Shown: positions 42,638 through 50,763 of the stretch, piece by piece
Numbering within the stretch: position 1 is the stretch's first letter
How the letters are laid out: every line of letters starts with the position of its first letter
Origin: Reinekea thalattae
Lineage (GTDB): Bacteria > Pseudomonadota > Gammaproteobacteria > Pseudomonadales > Natronospirillaceae
Assembly (NCBI RefSeq): GCF_008041945.1
Contig: NZ_VKAD01000001.1
Span: 1,054,001-1,118,000, forward strand
Reading direction: 5' to 3'
DNA: 64,000 nucleotides
Made by a program: the position numbers and the translations under genes
The notes under the pieces: model-generated
What the model was told of the DNA's origin: nothing
The model's input: the letters and a program-made list of their open reading frames with translations, nothing else
Databases searched by the model: none

Positions 42638-43831
42638 CTAGCCACGAATTTTACGATACATCAGTTTCAGGCTACGGCGTGCTGGCACTGGCACTGGCAC
42701 TGGCACTGATCGACTAACCTGCTCGCCTTGCGTGCATTGCAACCAAAGTTCACGATTCCATTGCACATGAGACAGGGCCGCTTGGCGACTGATCGAGCAG
42801 CGGCGATGGATTTCAAACTCACTAAGCGAGTGATATTGCTGCAAGGCATCAGCCAAGGATAAATCCTCATCAACAACAATTAAGCCCTGTTTTAAATCGC
42901 TCCATTCACAAATACCGCAGGCTTCAGATACAAACACCAAACGCTGACGCGCCATGGCTTCCATCGCGACTGTGCCAAAGCTTTCAACCTTGCTTGGTAA
43001 AACCAAGGCATCGTGATCATCAATCAGCTGCACAATACGCTCGCGACCAACCCAGCCTAATAAGGTGACATTCTCCACCCCCGCAGCCAATGCTTCGAGT
43101 GATTTCCGCTCTGGCCCATCACCAGCGATGCTAAATTCGATATCAGGACAAGCTTTCGCTGCTGCAATCACCGCAGGCAGATTTTTCTCGGCCGCCAACC
43201 GACCGACAAACAAGACTCGATTAAGCAGTTTAGGCACACGCTTAACCGGTGTGTGCATTAAATTTTGACCAATCGGCGTACCCATCAGATCAACTTTTTT
43301 AGCGCCCATATTTTTCGCAATATCGACCATCTCTTGGGAATTAGCCAACACCTGGTCAGCCAAACGAAACAAGGCTTTATTGACCACATCAAAATAGGTA
43401 CGGGTAATGCCACCCTGAACGCGATTCCAATAGAGTGAGGCAAGCTTTTCGAACCAAGTATGAAAACCAACAATAACTTTAATACCCTGACGCTTGGCGA
43501 GCATGGCGCCAACCAAACCAAACAGGCCCGGCGTTGGAATAACCACAACCGTCGGTTCAAATGACTTCAATTTACGGCTCAACTGAAAGCCGTTCGGAAA
43601 ACACAGTTTTTGTGTCGAGTCGCCTGGCAACGGCACCATCCAGCAGCCTTGCCATTTTTCGCCACTGATTTCTGGTGACACCAATTCCACTTCATCAACA
43701 TACGGGATTAGGTCATCGATCAAGTCGGCATAATAAGCACCGACACCATTGCGGTGTGGCGCGGCATCAGAAATGACCAATACTCGGGATTCGGGATGGT
43801 TAGTCGTTTTTGTGTCCATCGGAGTCTTCAC
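42638..43831 (-). CDS. Glycosyltransferase family 4-type protein
   Basis: A 397-aa retaining GT-B glycosyltransferase. The N-terminal domain has the acceptor-side HRNGVGAYYADLI, and the C-terminal donor domain has LFVGRLAAEKNL, a GDGPERKSLE motif and the PSKVESFGTVAMEAMA motif with the E-x7-E pair of GT4 enzymes. The C-terminus carries a VP repeat (SVPVPVPVPA) coded by a hexanucleotide repeat. Its start overlaps the sulfotransferase stop in ATGA. The sugar and acceptor are unknown; neighbours suggest a glycolipid. Confidence 0.87.
   Translation of the reverse strand: MKTPMDTKTTNHPESRVLVISDAAPHRNGVGAYYADLIDDLIPYVDEVELVSPEISGEKWQGCWMVPLPGDSTQKLCFPNGFQLSRKLKSFEPTVVVIPTPGLFGLVGAMLAKRQGIKVIVGFHTWFEKLASLYWNRVQGGITRTYFDVVNKALFRLADQVLANSQEMVDIAKNMGAKKVDLMGTPIGQNLMHTPVKRVPKLLNRVLFVGRLAAEKNLPAVIAAAKACPDIEFSIAGDGPERKSLEALAAGVENVTLLGWVGRERIVQLIDDHDALVLPSKVESFGTVAMEAMARQRLVFVSEACGICEWSDLKQGLIVVDEDLSLADALQQYHSLSEFEIHRRCSISRQAALSHVQWNRELWLQCTQGEQVSRSVPVPVPVPARRSLKLMYRKIRG
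42682..42708. repeat. CTGGCA hexanucleotide microsatellite inside the glycosyltransferase gene
   Basis: Four perfect copies of CTGGCA plus a partial fifth (plus-strand reading) encode the Val-Pro repeat at the C-terminus of the glycosyltransferase on the minus strand. Because the unit is six bases, gain or loss changes the protein by Val-Pro pairs without breaking the frame. Confidence 0.92.
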
Positions 43832-44988
43832 CCTATTTCTTTTAAATTGTATGAATGTTTTAGGTACTTCTTAGGAAACAGCCCAATCGCCTGATCAAAC
43901 AAGGCAAAATCGGACCGGTTGTAACTGTGACCACTTTTATAAGCGCGCGCCTTAGCAACTTCTCGCTGCAAAGCTTCTGCAAAGGCAGGCGTCATATCTA
44001 ACTGGCAATGCTGCAATGAGAGCTCAACGACAGCGTTTAAATCCTTGACTAAATCGGCCATCGCAATCGGCAGAACATCGGCTTGCTGCAAAGCTGGTGA
44101 CTCTAAATAGTGGTAATAACCTGCCATCATCTCAATGAGGCGCTGACTGAAGGCATCGGAAATATCGCAGCCGTAAGCCGCTTGCCAAGCAGGATTTAGC
44201 GAACTGATTTGCGATGGCACCGCCGCTTCTGCTTCGCGCTGGCAGACCAAAAAAGACGCCTCATGAAAATGCTCCCTTAAGGTTGCAACCCAGGTTAAAA
44301 AGGATGGGTTCTTGCAAAGGTAACGCTGATCGGCACCATGAAAATACAGGTGCTTTTGAATTAAGCGGCGATAGAACGACATGATCGCTTTACGTGAATT
44401 GGCACTCAGTTGCTGGTCAAACTGACTCAACTGCCAAAAATGCTTTTGCTCAGGGAACAGCAACACCATTAAAAAGCAGGCGTTAATTGGCAGCAGCGCT
44501 ATGAAATCTTCTTCGGCTTCTTGCAAGCCAAGCTTATGCACCGAATGCATGTTCTTAATAAAGGGGATGTTTATTTTCGACAGCGCGCCGTTCAAAGGCT
44601 TTATCAAGCGGCCGATGGTGCTATAAAAGTAGCGCTCGCTGATGCTCGGGGCGAAAACGCACTCCCACATAGTCATGCTGGTTAATTGCTCGTGTTGAGC
44701 AAGTACTCGTTGCAAGTGCGTTGTACCGCTGCGAGGAATACCGGTGACAAAAACAATCTTCGAGGTTTTCTGCTTTCGGTAAGCTCGAAAAAGAATCTCA
44801 TCCAATAGAAAACCAAACCAATGCAGCAGCTGCAAAGCGATAAAGAGAGGCACGACTAGCAAAAAGATCACCAGTCGCCGCAGCAAACTCGCCTGCTTGG
44901 CAACAAAAATAGATCTTATTGACCAACCCAGCATACGAGCCATGTTAAGCAATGCCTGAAGCGCGCCTTTAATCATGCAGTCACTCAT
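43828..44988 (-). CDS. Sulfotransferase family protein
   Basis: Transfers a sulfo group from PAPS to an acceptor such as a sugar or lipid head group. The 386-aa protein has an N-terminal hydrophobic segment (about 40-60) that could anchor it to the membrane, then the PAPS 5'-phosphosulfate loop GIPRSGTT at 83-90, and a 3'-phosphate-binding region around SFLVCQRE further on. It is the first gene of the three-gene unit with a glycosyltransferase and DUF2334 deacetylase. Together they could make a sulfated glycolipid or polysaccharide. Confidence 0.83.
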   Translation of the reverse strand: MSDCMIKGALQALLNMARMLGWSIRSIFVAKQASLLRRLVIFLLVVPLFIALQLLHWFGFLLDEILFRAYRKQKTSKIVFVTGIPRSGTTHLQRVLAQHEQLTSMTMWECVFAPSISERYFYSTIGRLIKPLNGALSKINIPFIKNMHSVHKLGLQEAEEDFIALLPINACFLMVLLFPEQKHFWQLSQFDQQLSANSRKAIMSFYRRLIQKHLYFHGADQRYLCKNPSFLTWVATLREHFHEASFLVCQREAEAAVPSQISSLNPAWQAAYGCDISDAFSQRLIEMMAGYYHYLESPALQQADVLPIAMADLVKDLNAVVELSLQHCQLDMTPAFAEALQREVAKARAYKSGHSYNRSDFALFDQAIGLFPKKYLKHSYNLKEIG

Positions 44989-45222
44989 AATTTGAAACTA
45001 AATTCATCGTAGGTTAAAAAGATGGCATGACAACTTTATGACAGGCAGACTAGCGAACACTGCTCGCGTGGGCCAATAGATCGCTACAACCTTACTTCAG
45101 CTTTGCGTTTGTCATTTGCACTGTGCATTGTAAAGCTGCACAAGATTGATTCTGAGAATCAGAGTAGCGCCATATGAGCGTCGCTAACTTGTTGAAATTA
45201 TTTAAAAAAGACTCAGATATTG

Positions 45223-45250
45223 TTGACAGTAAAATTTTTATGAGGATAAT
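45223..45250 (+). promoter_or_regulatory. Promoter of the tRNA cluster
   Basis: TTGACA at 45223-45228 and GATAAT at 45245-45250 are separated by 16 bp, close to the sigma-70 consensus. A GC-rich discriminator ACGCGTCC follows, typical of stable-RNA promoters under stringent control. Transcription would start 16 to 20 bp before tRNA-Met. Confidence 0.85.
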
Positions 45251-45266
45251 ACGCGTCCGTTATCGG

Positions 45267-45343
45267 GGCTATATAGCTCAGTTGGTTAGAGCACAGCATT
45301 CATAATGCTGGGGTCGCTGGTTCAAGTCCAGCTATAGCCACCA
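45267..45343 (+). tRNA. tRNA-Met (CAT)
   Basis: A complete cloverleaf of 77 nt. The acceptor GGCTATA pairs with TATAGCC, the D arm is GCTC-AGTTGGTTA-GAGC, the anticodon loop TTCATAA has CAT on stem CAGCA/TGCTG, and the T arm is GCTGG-TTCAAGT-CCAGC. CCA is encoded. The D arm matches elongator tRNA-Met better than tRNA-Ile2, which also has CAT, but the T arm resembles that of Ile2, so the identity is likely rather than certain. Confidence 0.88.
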
Positions 45344-45347
45344 TCAT

Positions 45348-45422
45348 TGGTCCGTAGCCAAGCGGTAAGGCAACGGGTTTTGATCCCGTCATGCGCAGGT
45401 TCGAATCCTGCCGGACCAGCCA
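45348..45422 (+). tRNA. tRNA-Gln (TTG), copy 1
   Basis: A complete 75-nt cloverleaf. Acceptor TGGTCCG/CGGACCA, anticodon stem ACGGG/CCCGT with loop TTTTGAT (anticodon TTG), T arm GCAGG-TTCGAAT-CCTGC, encoded CCA. It lies four bases after tRNA-Met and is probably cut from one transcript. Confidence 0.97.
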
Positions 45423-45465
45423 ATTCTCGATAACATCAGCTACTCTTTGTATGATCCTCAGGTAT

Positions 45466-45540
45466 TGGTCCGTAGCCAAGCGGTAAGGCAACGGGTTTTG
45501 ATCCCGTCATGCGCAGGTTCGAATCCTGCCGGACCAGCCA
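45466..45540 (+). tRNA. tRNA-Gln (TTG), copy 2
   Basis: Identical over all 75 nt to copy 1 and separated from it by 43 bp, so this is a tandem duplication kept identical by recent copying or gene conversion. CCA is encoded. Confidence 0.97.
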
Positions 45541-45660
45541 ATTCTACCACTTCATTAACTTAGTCTTGTTTCGCTTAATTTAACTCGCTCCATAGCTCAG
45601 AACTAAAAGATTGATCGGCAATCAGGTAAACTGGATTTTTTTATCTAACAGGGCCTGCCA

Positions 45661-46509
45661 ATGTCTTACCTTATCGATACTTATCAATTATCCAGCCTAC
45701 TCGCAGAATCCCCAGATACGCTTATTTTAGATTGCCAATCCGCCTTAGGTGATCGCAGCCAATCCAAAGCACTCTATGATGCAGGCCATATTCTCGGCGC
45801 TATCCATGTTGATTCCGAAACCGAGTTGTCTGGGCCAATCATTGCTGACAAAACAGGCCGCCATCCACTGCCAAGCCAAGATCAATGGCAGGCGACATTG
45901 CAGCGCTGGGGCGTAACGAAAGACCGCCCTATCATCATATACGATCAAAACAACAGCATGTTTGCAGCCCGCGCTTGGTGGCTATTAATGTGGGCGGGTA
46001 TCAAACAGGCGAAAGTATTAGATGGCGGTCTCGATGCTTGGCGTCACAGCGGCGGCGCGATTTCAACAGAACCGGCGGCTGCGACTCAAACCTCAAACTT
46101 ACAAATTGATGTACACAACTCACTCACTATTGCAGCCGACTCGTTACTGTCGTTGTCTGCCGAACAGGCGTTACTGGATGCTCGCGCACTGCCCAGATAC
46201 CAAGGTTTGGTCGAACCATTAGACAGCAAAGCAGGCCACATACCTGGCGCTATTAATGCCGACTTCAGTAAAAACTTAGACAGCGACAATCGCTTTTTGC
46301 CGCCCGAGCAATTAGCTCAGCGTTTCCAATCGGTCGCCGACAAACCAGTGATTTGCTATTGCGGCTCTGGCGTTACTGCCTGCCACAATATTTTGGCGAT
46401 GACTATTGCCGGAATGAAAATGGCAACACTCTACCCTGGCAGCTGGAGTGAATGGATTGTCGACGACAGCCGCCCTGTGGCAACAGCTATTGAAGGCTCA
46501 CCTCTGTAA
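45661..46509 (+). CDS. sseA: 3-mercaptopyruvate / thiosulfate sulfurtransferase
   Basis: Two-domain rhodanese of 282 aa (E. coli SseA 281 aa) that moves sulfur from mercaptopyruvate or thiosulfate to cyanide or thiols. The inactive N-terminal domain has HILGAIHVD; the C-terminal domain has HIPGAINADF and the active-site loop CGSGVTA with Cys234. CGSGVTA is typical of mercaptopyruvate sulfurtransferases, rather than the CRxGVT of thiosulfate enzymes. It stands alone after the tRNA cluster. Confidence 0.92.
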   Translation: MSYLIDTYQLSSLLAESPDTLILDCQSALGDRSQSKALYDAGHILGAIHVDSETELSGPIIADKTGRHPLPSQDQWQATLQRWGVTKDRPIIIYDQNNSMFAARAWWLLMWAGIKQAKVLDGGLDAWRHSGGAISTEPAAATQTSNLQIDVHNSLTIAADSLLSLSAEQALLDARALPRYQGLVEPLDSKAGHIPGAINADFSKNLDSDNRFLPPEQLAQRFQSVADKPVICYCGSGVTACHNILAMTIAGMKMATLYPGSWSEWIVDDSRPVATAIEGSPL

Positions 46510-46536
46510 ACAGCACTCGGCGTTGCAATAGGCGGT

Positions 46537-47556
46537 TTAGGGTGAGGTGTGGCGAGTGAGCAGACTTACGGCAACCTGCTCTTGCCTTTGCGCCAGTTCA
46601 GGGTTATTGGCTCGCGACTCCAAACACCACAAAACCTTTTCGGCGGTTTCTTTAACACTGTGGTCAATGGTGGTTAACTGATAACTGTATTGCGACGTCA
46701 GTGGAGTGTTATCGAAACCGATAAGGTGAAAGTCCTCTGGCGCATGTTTACCCTGCTCACGCATGCCGTCTAAAAAACCACACGCCATCAATGCGGTGGC
46801 ACAAAATACGCCATCGACCTGTTGACCTGAAGCAACGAGCTGATGCGCTGCCGCACGAGCACCCTCATAACAGTTCTGCTCAGTTTTAATGTTAATCAGC
46901 TGATGCGCTGGCTGCTGATTCCAATCGTGCAACGCTGCTTTAAAATGTTCACCTCGGTCGACGCCAGACCAAGTCGAGTCTTTATAATTTAACCAACCAA
47001 TAGTCTGGCAACCAGCCGACATCAATTGCTGCGCGGCAAGCTGCGCACCCTTTTGATTATCAGAACACACCACGTCGACTTTAGATAAATTAATGGCTCG
47101 GTTAATACCAACCACAGGAATGGACAACTGCAAACATTCTTCGACCAACGCTTCCGGCGGCTGACCTGAGGTGACCACAACGCCCGATACCCGATACTGA
47201 GTAAATCGGCGCAGCGTATCTTCAAGGTCATCATCCTTACGCACTTCTGTAACTAACGCCTGATAACCACGCGACTTTATCTCTGACAATAAAGCTTCCA
47301 ACAACGAGCTTCGAAAAGGATCACTCAGATGGGCAACGACAACACCGATCAGCTGACTGCGTCGCCGATTCAAACCCTGAGCCAAAAAATTTACCTGATA
47401 ACCGAGTTGCTCAGCCGCACGCAATACCTTTGCTTTTGTCTGTTCAGAAATACTGCCATTTTCGGTAAAGGTTCTGGACACAGCCGAACGAGAAACACCC
47501 GCCAAATCGGCAACATCTTGCGCCGTCACCACCGTTTTTGTTTTTTTATTATTCAA
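46537..47556 (-). CDS. LacI family transcriptional regulator
   Basis: A 339-aa repressor-type regulator. The N-terminal LacI helix-turn-helix has TAQDVADLAGVSRSAVSRTF and the hinge segment YQVNFLAQGL, followed by a periplasmic-binding-protein-like sensor domain (about 60-330) with IGVVVAHLSDPF and FHLIGFDNTPL. The start is TTG at 47556 with AGGA 6 bp ahead. It is 52 bp downstream of the metallo-hydrolase gene, on the same strand, and divergent from the ABC importer. It is the likely regulator of both through the palindrome at 48456-48469. The effector is unknown. Confidence 0.92.
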   Translation of the reverse strand: MNNKKTKTVVTAQDVADLAGVSRSAVSRTFTENGSISEQTKAKVLRAAEQLGYQVNFLAQGLNRRRSQLIGVVVAHLSDPFRSSLLEALLSEIKSRGYQALVTEVRKDDDLEDTLRRFTQYRVSGVVVTSGQPPEALVEECLQLSIPVVGINRAINLSKVDVVCSDNQKGAQLAAQQLMSAGCQTIGWLNYKDSTWSGVDRGEHFKAALHDWNQQPAHQLINIKTEQNCYEGARAAAHQLVASGQQVDGVFCATALMACGFLDGMREQGKHAPEDFHLIGFDNTPLTSQYSYQLTTIDHSVKETAEKVLWCLESRANNPELAQRQEQVAVSLLTRHTSP

Positions 47557-47608
47557 GCTTTTTCCTATGAATATCGGTTAGCCATCGAGTTGCGAATGGG
47601 CTTACTAG

Positions 47609-48352
47609 CTACAGACGTGATAAATCCAGCTGTAATCCATCTTCGCTGACAAACTGTTTTTCGTTACCAGCTACTGCTGCGCGTATTTTGTCGACTTCCT
47701 CATCCCAACAATGATACAAGCCTAGTCGATTGATCTGTAACTCTTCTGCTAACTTCTGACAATCGACAAAATCTCCATGTGAGTCATCCGCAGCCAACTC
47801 AGTAAAACAAGCACATTCTTGAAATGCCAAGTCTGCGTCTTTCATCAAAGCTCTGCTGGCTTTGGTCGGCCGACCATCACCGCTGTAAAATAAACGCTGA
47901 TTATCAACCGAAAATAAAATCGCACGATTGCTAATTTCGTGTTGAGTTTCAGCCGTTTGCAACTGCCAACCTTGCCAGCTAAACGAGTCTTCGGTGTCGA
48001 GCCATTGGATTTCAAATGTCGTTGTTTGCTCTGGCCAATAACCTAAGCAAGCAATTGATTGCAATGCGGCGCGATGCTCAGGCTGGCAGATAATGGTGAG
48101 CGGCGCACTACGCTGAAAACTTTTCCAATAATTAATTAACGCTGGCAAACCAGCGCAATGATCGGGGTGAATGTGGCTAAAATAAATCACCTGTATGGCA
48201 TCGAGCGGTAAATTTCGATTAAACAGCGCTCTGGGAATGGTCGGGCCGCAATCCACCAACCACATCTTTCCTGCTGCATCAGTTACCGTGATCGCCGCGG
48301 TATTCTTGCTTTTCGCAAACGCACTGCCTGAACCTAGAACATCAATTTTCAT
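47609..48352 (-). CDS. MBL-fold metallo-hydrolase (RNase Z/PhnP-like branch)
   Basis: A 247-aa cytoplasmic metallo-beta-lactamase fold hydrolase. The metal site is HIHPDH at 60-65, preceded by LGSGSAF at 6-12 and VDCGPTIPR near 33-41; FYSGDGRPT supplies the bridging Asp, and a late His is in LYHCWDEE. This is the RNase Z/PhnP/ElaC-like branch, whose members cleave phosphodiesters or cyclic phosphates. The ATG at 48352 was chosen over an in-frame TTG upstream. Cotranscribed with the LacI gene and divergent from an ABC importer, it may process the imported compound. Confidence 0.8.
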   Translation of the reverse strand: MKIDVLGSGSAFAKSKNTAAITVTDAAGKMWLVDCGPTIPRALFNRNLPLDAIQVIYFSHIHPDHCAGLPALINYWKSFQRSAPLTIICQPEHRAALQSIACLGYWPEQTTTFEIQWLDTEDSFSWQGWQLQTAETQHEISNRAILFSVDNQRLFYSGDGRPTKASRALMKDADLAFQECACFTELAADDSHGDFVDCQKLAEELQINRLGLYHCWDEEVDKIRAAVAGNEKQFVSEDGLQLDLSRL

Positions 48353-48424
48353 ATCGTTAACCAAATTTTTTTCATTTGTTAATTAATTTGTCATAAATCA
48401 AGCTCAAAGTACCTGCCGCAAGAT

Positions 48425-48469
48425 TCGCAAAACGTTGCACGACTTTACTATCGAATGAACACGTGTTCA
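48425..48469. promoter_or_regulatory. Candidate LacI-type operators in the divergent region
   Basis: TGAACACGTGTTCA (48456-48469) is a perfect 14-bp palindrome with a central CG, the form expected of LacI-family operators. A second imperfect site, CGCAAAACGTTGC (48426-48438), resembles the PurR-type pattern and also has a central CG. They lie between the metallo-hydrolase and ABC-importer starts and could control both directions. Confidence 0.65.
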
Positions 48470-48524
48470 ACGATTTTAAAACAGCAGTAACCCAATACAT
48501 TTTTATAGAGTGTTTGATAAACAG

Positions 48525-49538
48525 ATGAAGCGTCTACAGATTCAAGATTTAGCGGCTGGCTACGGCAATAAACAAATTCTATCGGACATTAATTTGTCGG
48601 TTAATGCCGGAGAAATGGTTGCCCTACTGGGCCCTTCTGGCTGCGGTAAGACGACTCTGCTAAACGTTCTTTGTGGCTTTTTACCACATTCAAGTGGTGA
48701 CATTCAGCTTGGCGATCAATCCATCACTGGCCTTTCCGCAGACAAACGAAACATCACCATGGTGTTTCAAAGCTATGCACTCTGGCCTCATCTCAGTGTG
48801 GCGCAAAATGTTGCCTACGGTTTAAAAGTTCGCAAGCAACCAGCGCAAGAAATTGCCTCAAAGGTGAAGGAATTTTTAACGCTGGTGAAGTTACAAGGGC
48901 TCGAAAACGAAAAGGTAACAAACCTTTCAGGCGGCCAACGACAACGAGTCGCTTTAGCTCGTGCGCTTATTATCCAGCCAGATATTTTGGTATTAGATGA
49001 GCCACTATCCAACCTCGACGCCAAGGTGCGCTTGCAGGTTCGTCACGAAATTAAAAGCCTGCAAAAAGAGATTGGTTTTAGCTCTCTGATTGTTACCCAC
49101 GACCAAGAAGAAGCCTTGGTTATGGCCGATCGCATCGCGGTATTAAACAACGGAAAAATCGAACAGCTCGGCTCTTGCGAAGAAATTTTTAACCAACCTA
49201 AAACGCCTTTTGTTGCTGACTTCATGGGCGCAGACAATCAGCTCTCGGTGAATCGCTCCGGCAGCTCTCAGATTATTTATTTTCGCGCCGAGCAGGCTCT
49301 GCTGGAGCCTGGATCTCACAACACTATTGAAGCGACGCTTGCCGATCAAGGCCTTGTAGTTTCTGGTCGAGTACTGCAAAGCGCGTTTTTTGGAAACCAC
49401 TACCAAGTTAGCCTGGAGTGTGATGGTCAACTATTAAGGGCCGTTCATCCATGTGCTTTAGAGCAAGGCGAACAGGTCTTGCTCAAAGTTCCACCCTCGT
49501 CGTTACACATTTTTAACCATTCAATCCCCACAAACTGA
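48525..49538 (+). CDS. ABC importer ATP-binding protein (PotA/FbpC type)
   Basis: Cytoplasmic ATPase of 337 aa. Walker A GPSGCGKTT at 36-44, Q-loop in VFQSYALWPHL, signature LSGGQ at 134-138, Walker B ILVLDEP at 154-160 and the switch His in IVTHDQEEA are all present. The C-terminal part (about 240-335) is a TOBE-like domain, as in transporters of polyamines, iron(III), thiamine or phosphonates. The start may also be GTG at 48510; neither start has a strong Shine-Dalgarno site. It is followed after 16 bp by the binding-protein gene. Confidence 0.88.
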   Translation: MKRLQIQDLAAGYGNKQILSDINLSVNAGEMVALLGPSGCGKTTLLNVLCGFLPHSSGDIQLGDQSITGLSADKRNITMVFQSYALWPHLSVAQNVAYGLKVRKQPAQEIASKVKEFLTLVKLQGLENEKVTNLSGGQRQRVALARALIIQPDILVLDEPLSNLDAKVRLQVRHEIKSLQKEIGFSSLIVTHDQEEALVMADRIAVLNNGKIEQLGSCEEIFNQPKTPFVADFMGADNQLSVNRSGSSQIIYFRAEQALLEPGSHNTIEATLADQGLVVSGRVLQSAFFGNHYQVSLECDGQLLRAVHPCALEQGEQVLLKVPPSSLHIFNHSIPTN

Positions 49539-49554
49539 TATTTAAGGATTCGAC

Positions 49555-50703
49555 ATGTTTTTAAAAAACAAACTGCTGCTAGCTGCCGCCATGAGTACGG
49601 CGTTAACTGCAGGCATCGCACAAGCTGAGACCACATTAAATGTAGTCACCGCTGGTAGTCAAAATATGGTTGATTACGTTAAAACCTATTTGGCGCCAAA
49701 ATTCGAAGCGACTCACCCTGGCGTAACCGTCAATGTCGTGGGTACTGGTCCTGGTGATGCAGGTTCTCACAAAATTTTAGAAAAACTCGCTGCACAACAA
49801 CAAAGCGGCCAAACTGTTTGGGACGTTGACGTTGCTGTTGTTCACCAAAAATTAGGTGGCGACATGGTTAAGCAAAACCTACTTAGCGCTTACCGAGACG
49901 ACATTAAAACTGGCACATTAGTAACCCGTGACAGCGCAGACAATGCTTTAGGTACCGATGTCAGGGGCTACGTCATGCCAATGTTCCACAGCCAAACAGC
50001 GATTGCTTATAACAGCGACTTTATTAAAACGCCGCCGGCATCTTACGACGAATTGGTTAAATGGGTTAAAAAGAACCCTAAAGCATTCGGCTATAACGGT
50101 ATTAAAAACGGTATGTCAGGCTTAGCTTTTGTCGCTGGTTGGATCTACACCTACGGTGACGATGCAGAGACTTTAACAAGCGAGCCTTACAACAGTGAAC
50201 TTAAAGACTCTTGGTCATCTGCCTATAAGAAGCTTAAACGTTTTAACAAAGACGTAACCTTCACGCCTGGTAACGCAGGTACGTTAGACATGCTAAACCG
50301 CGGTGAAATTTTCATGGGCCCAGTTTGGGTAGACATGTTCTACAGCTGGAAAGACCAAGGTAAATTACCTCCATCAATGAAACTTGTGTTGATTGCTCCA
50401 GGCATGCCAGGCCAGCCAATGTATTACGCAGTACCTGCAAAAGCAGCTAACGAGCAACTTGCTAAAGAATTTATCGAGCTTGCAACCAGCCCTGAAGTTC
50501 AAGCTGAAGGTATTGTAAAACGTTTCAACTGGTATCCAGGTATCGATGCAGAACACGTTCAGAAACACCTAACCACTGAAGAGTGGGAAAAACTGTTCAT
50601 CGAAATTACACCTAAGGACCTTGCGGATTACGGCAAGAGCTTCCCAATTGCACCTTACTTTGATGACATCAAAGAAGGTTACGAGCGTCAGGTTTCTAAC
50701 TGA
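49555..50703 (+). CDS. ABC importer periplasmic solute-binding protein
   Basis: A 382-aa periplasmic binding protein of the extracellular solute-binding family 1/PotD-like type, signal peptide about 1-24 (ends AQA). After it come TLNVVTAGSQNMVDYVKTYLAP, the first lobe beginning, and GPVWVDMFYSWKDQGK with several aromatic and acidic residues that may contact ligand. The ligand cannot be read from sequence. AAGGA precedes the ATG. Codon choice suggests high expression, and the strong hairpin after it supports more of this protein than of the permeases. Confidence 0.88.
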   Translation: MFLKNKLLLAAAMSTALTAGIAQAETTLNVVTAGSQNMVDYVKTYLAPKFEATHPGVTVNVVGTGPGDAGSHKILEKLAAQQQSGQTVWDVDVAVVHQKLGGDMVKQNLLSAYRDDIKTGTLVTRDSADNALGTDVRGYVMPMFHSQTAIAYNSDFIKTPPASYDELVKWVKKNPKAFGYNGIKNGMSGLAFVAGWIYTYGDDAETLTSEPYNSELKDSWSSAYKKLKRFNKDVTFTPGNAGTLDMLNRGEIFMGPVWVDMFYSWKDQGKLPPSMKLVLIAPGMPGQPMYYAVPAKAANEQLAKEFIELATSPEVQAEGIVKRFNWYPGIDAEHVQKHLTTEEWEKLFIEITPKDLADYGKSFPIAPYFDDIKEGYERQVSN

Positions 50704-50713
50704 TTAAACGATC

Positions 50714-50752
50714 AAATAATCAAGCGATCTGGTATCGCTTGATTATTTTTTT
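50714..50752 (+). terminator. Strong intrinsic terminator inside the ABC operon
   Basis: AAATAATCAAGCGAT (50714-50728) pairs perfectly over 15 bp with ATCGCTTGATTATTT (50734-50748), 5-nt loop, followed by further T. It lies between the binding-protein stop and first permease start and probably reduces permease expression. Confidence 0.9.
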
Positions 50753-50763
50753 CAGGAACAATC

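Noticed and set aside
42682-42708. CRISPR or mobile-element repeat
   Set aside because: Units are only 6 bp without spacers and lie inside a coding frame; it is a simple microsatellite.
45300-45491. Minus-strand open frame across the tRNA genes, with sequence such as DSNLRMTGSKPVALPLGYG
   Set aside because: It is the antisense of the tRNA-Met and tRNA-Gln copies, a well-known false protein in databases.
45267-45540. tRNA cluster as an integration (att) site
   Set aside because: No integrase, no tRNA 3'-end copy outside the tandem genes and ordinary genes on both sides.
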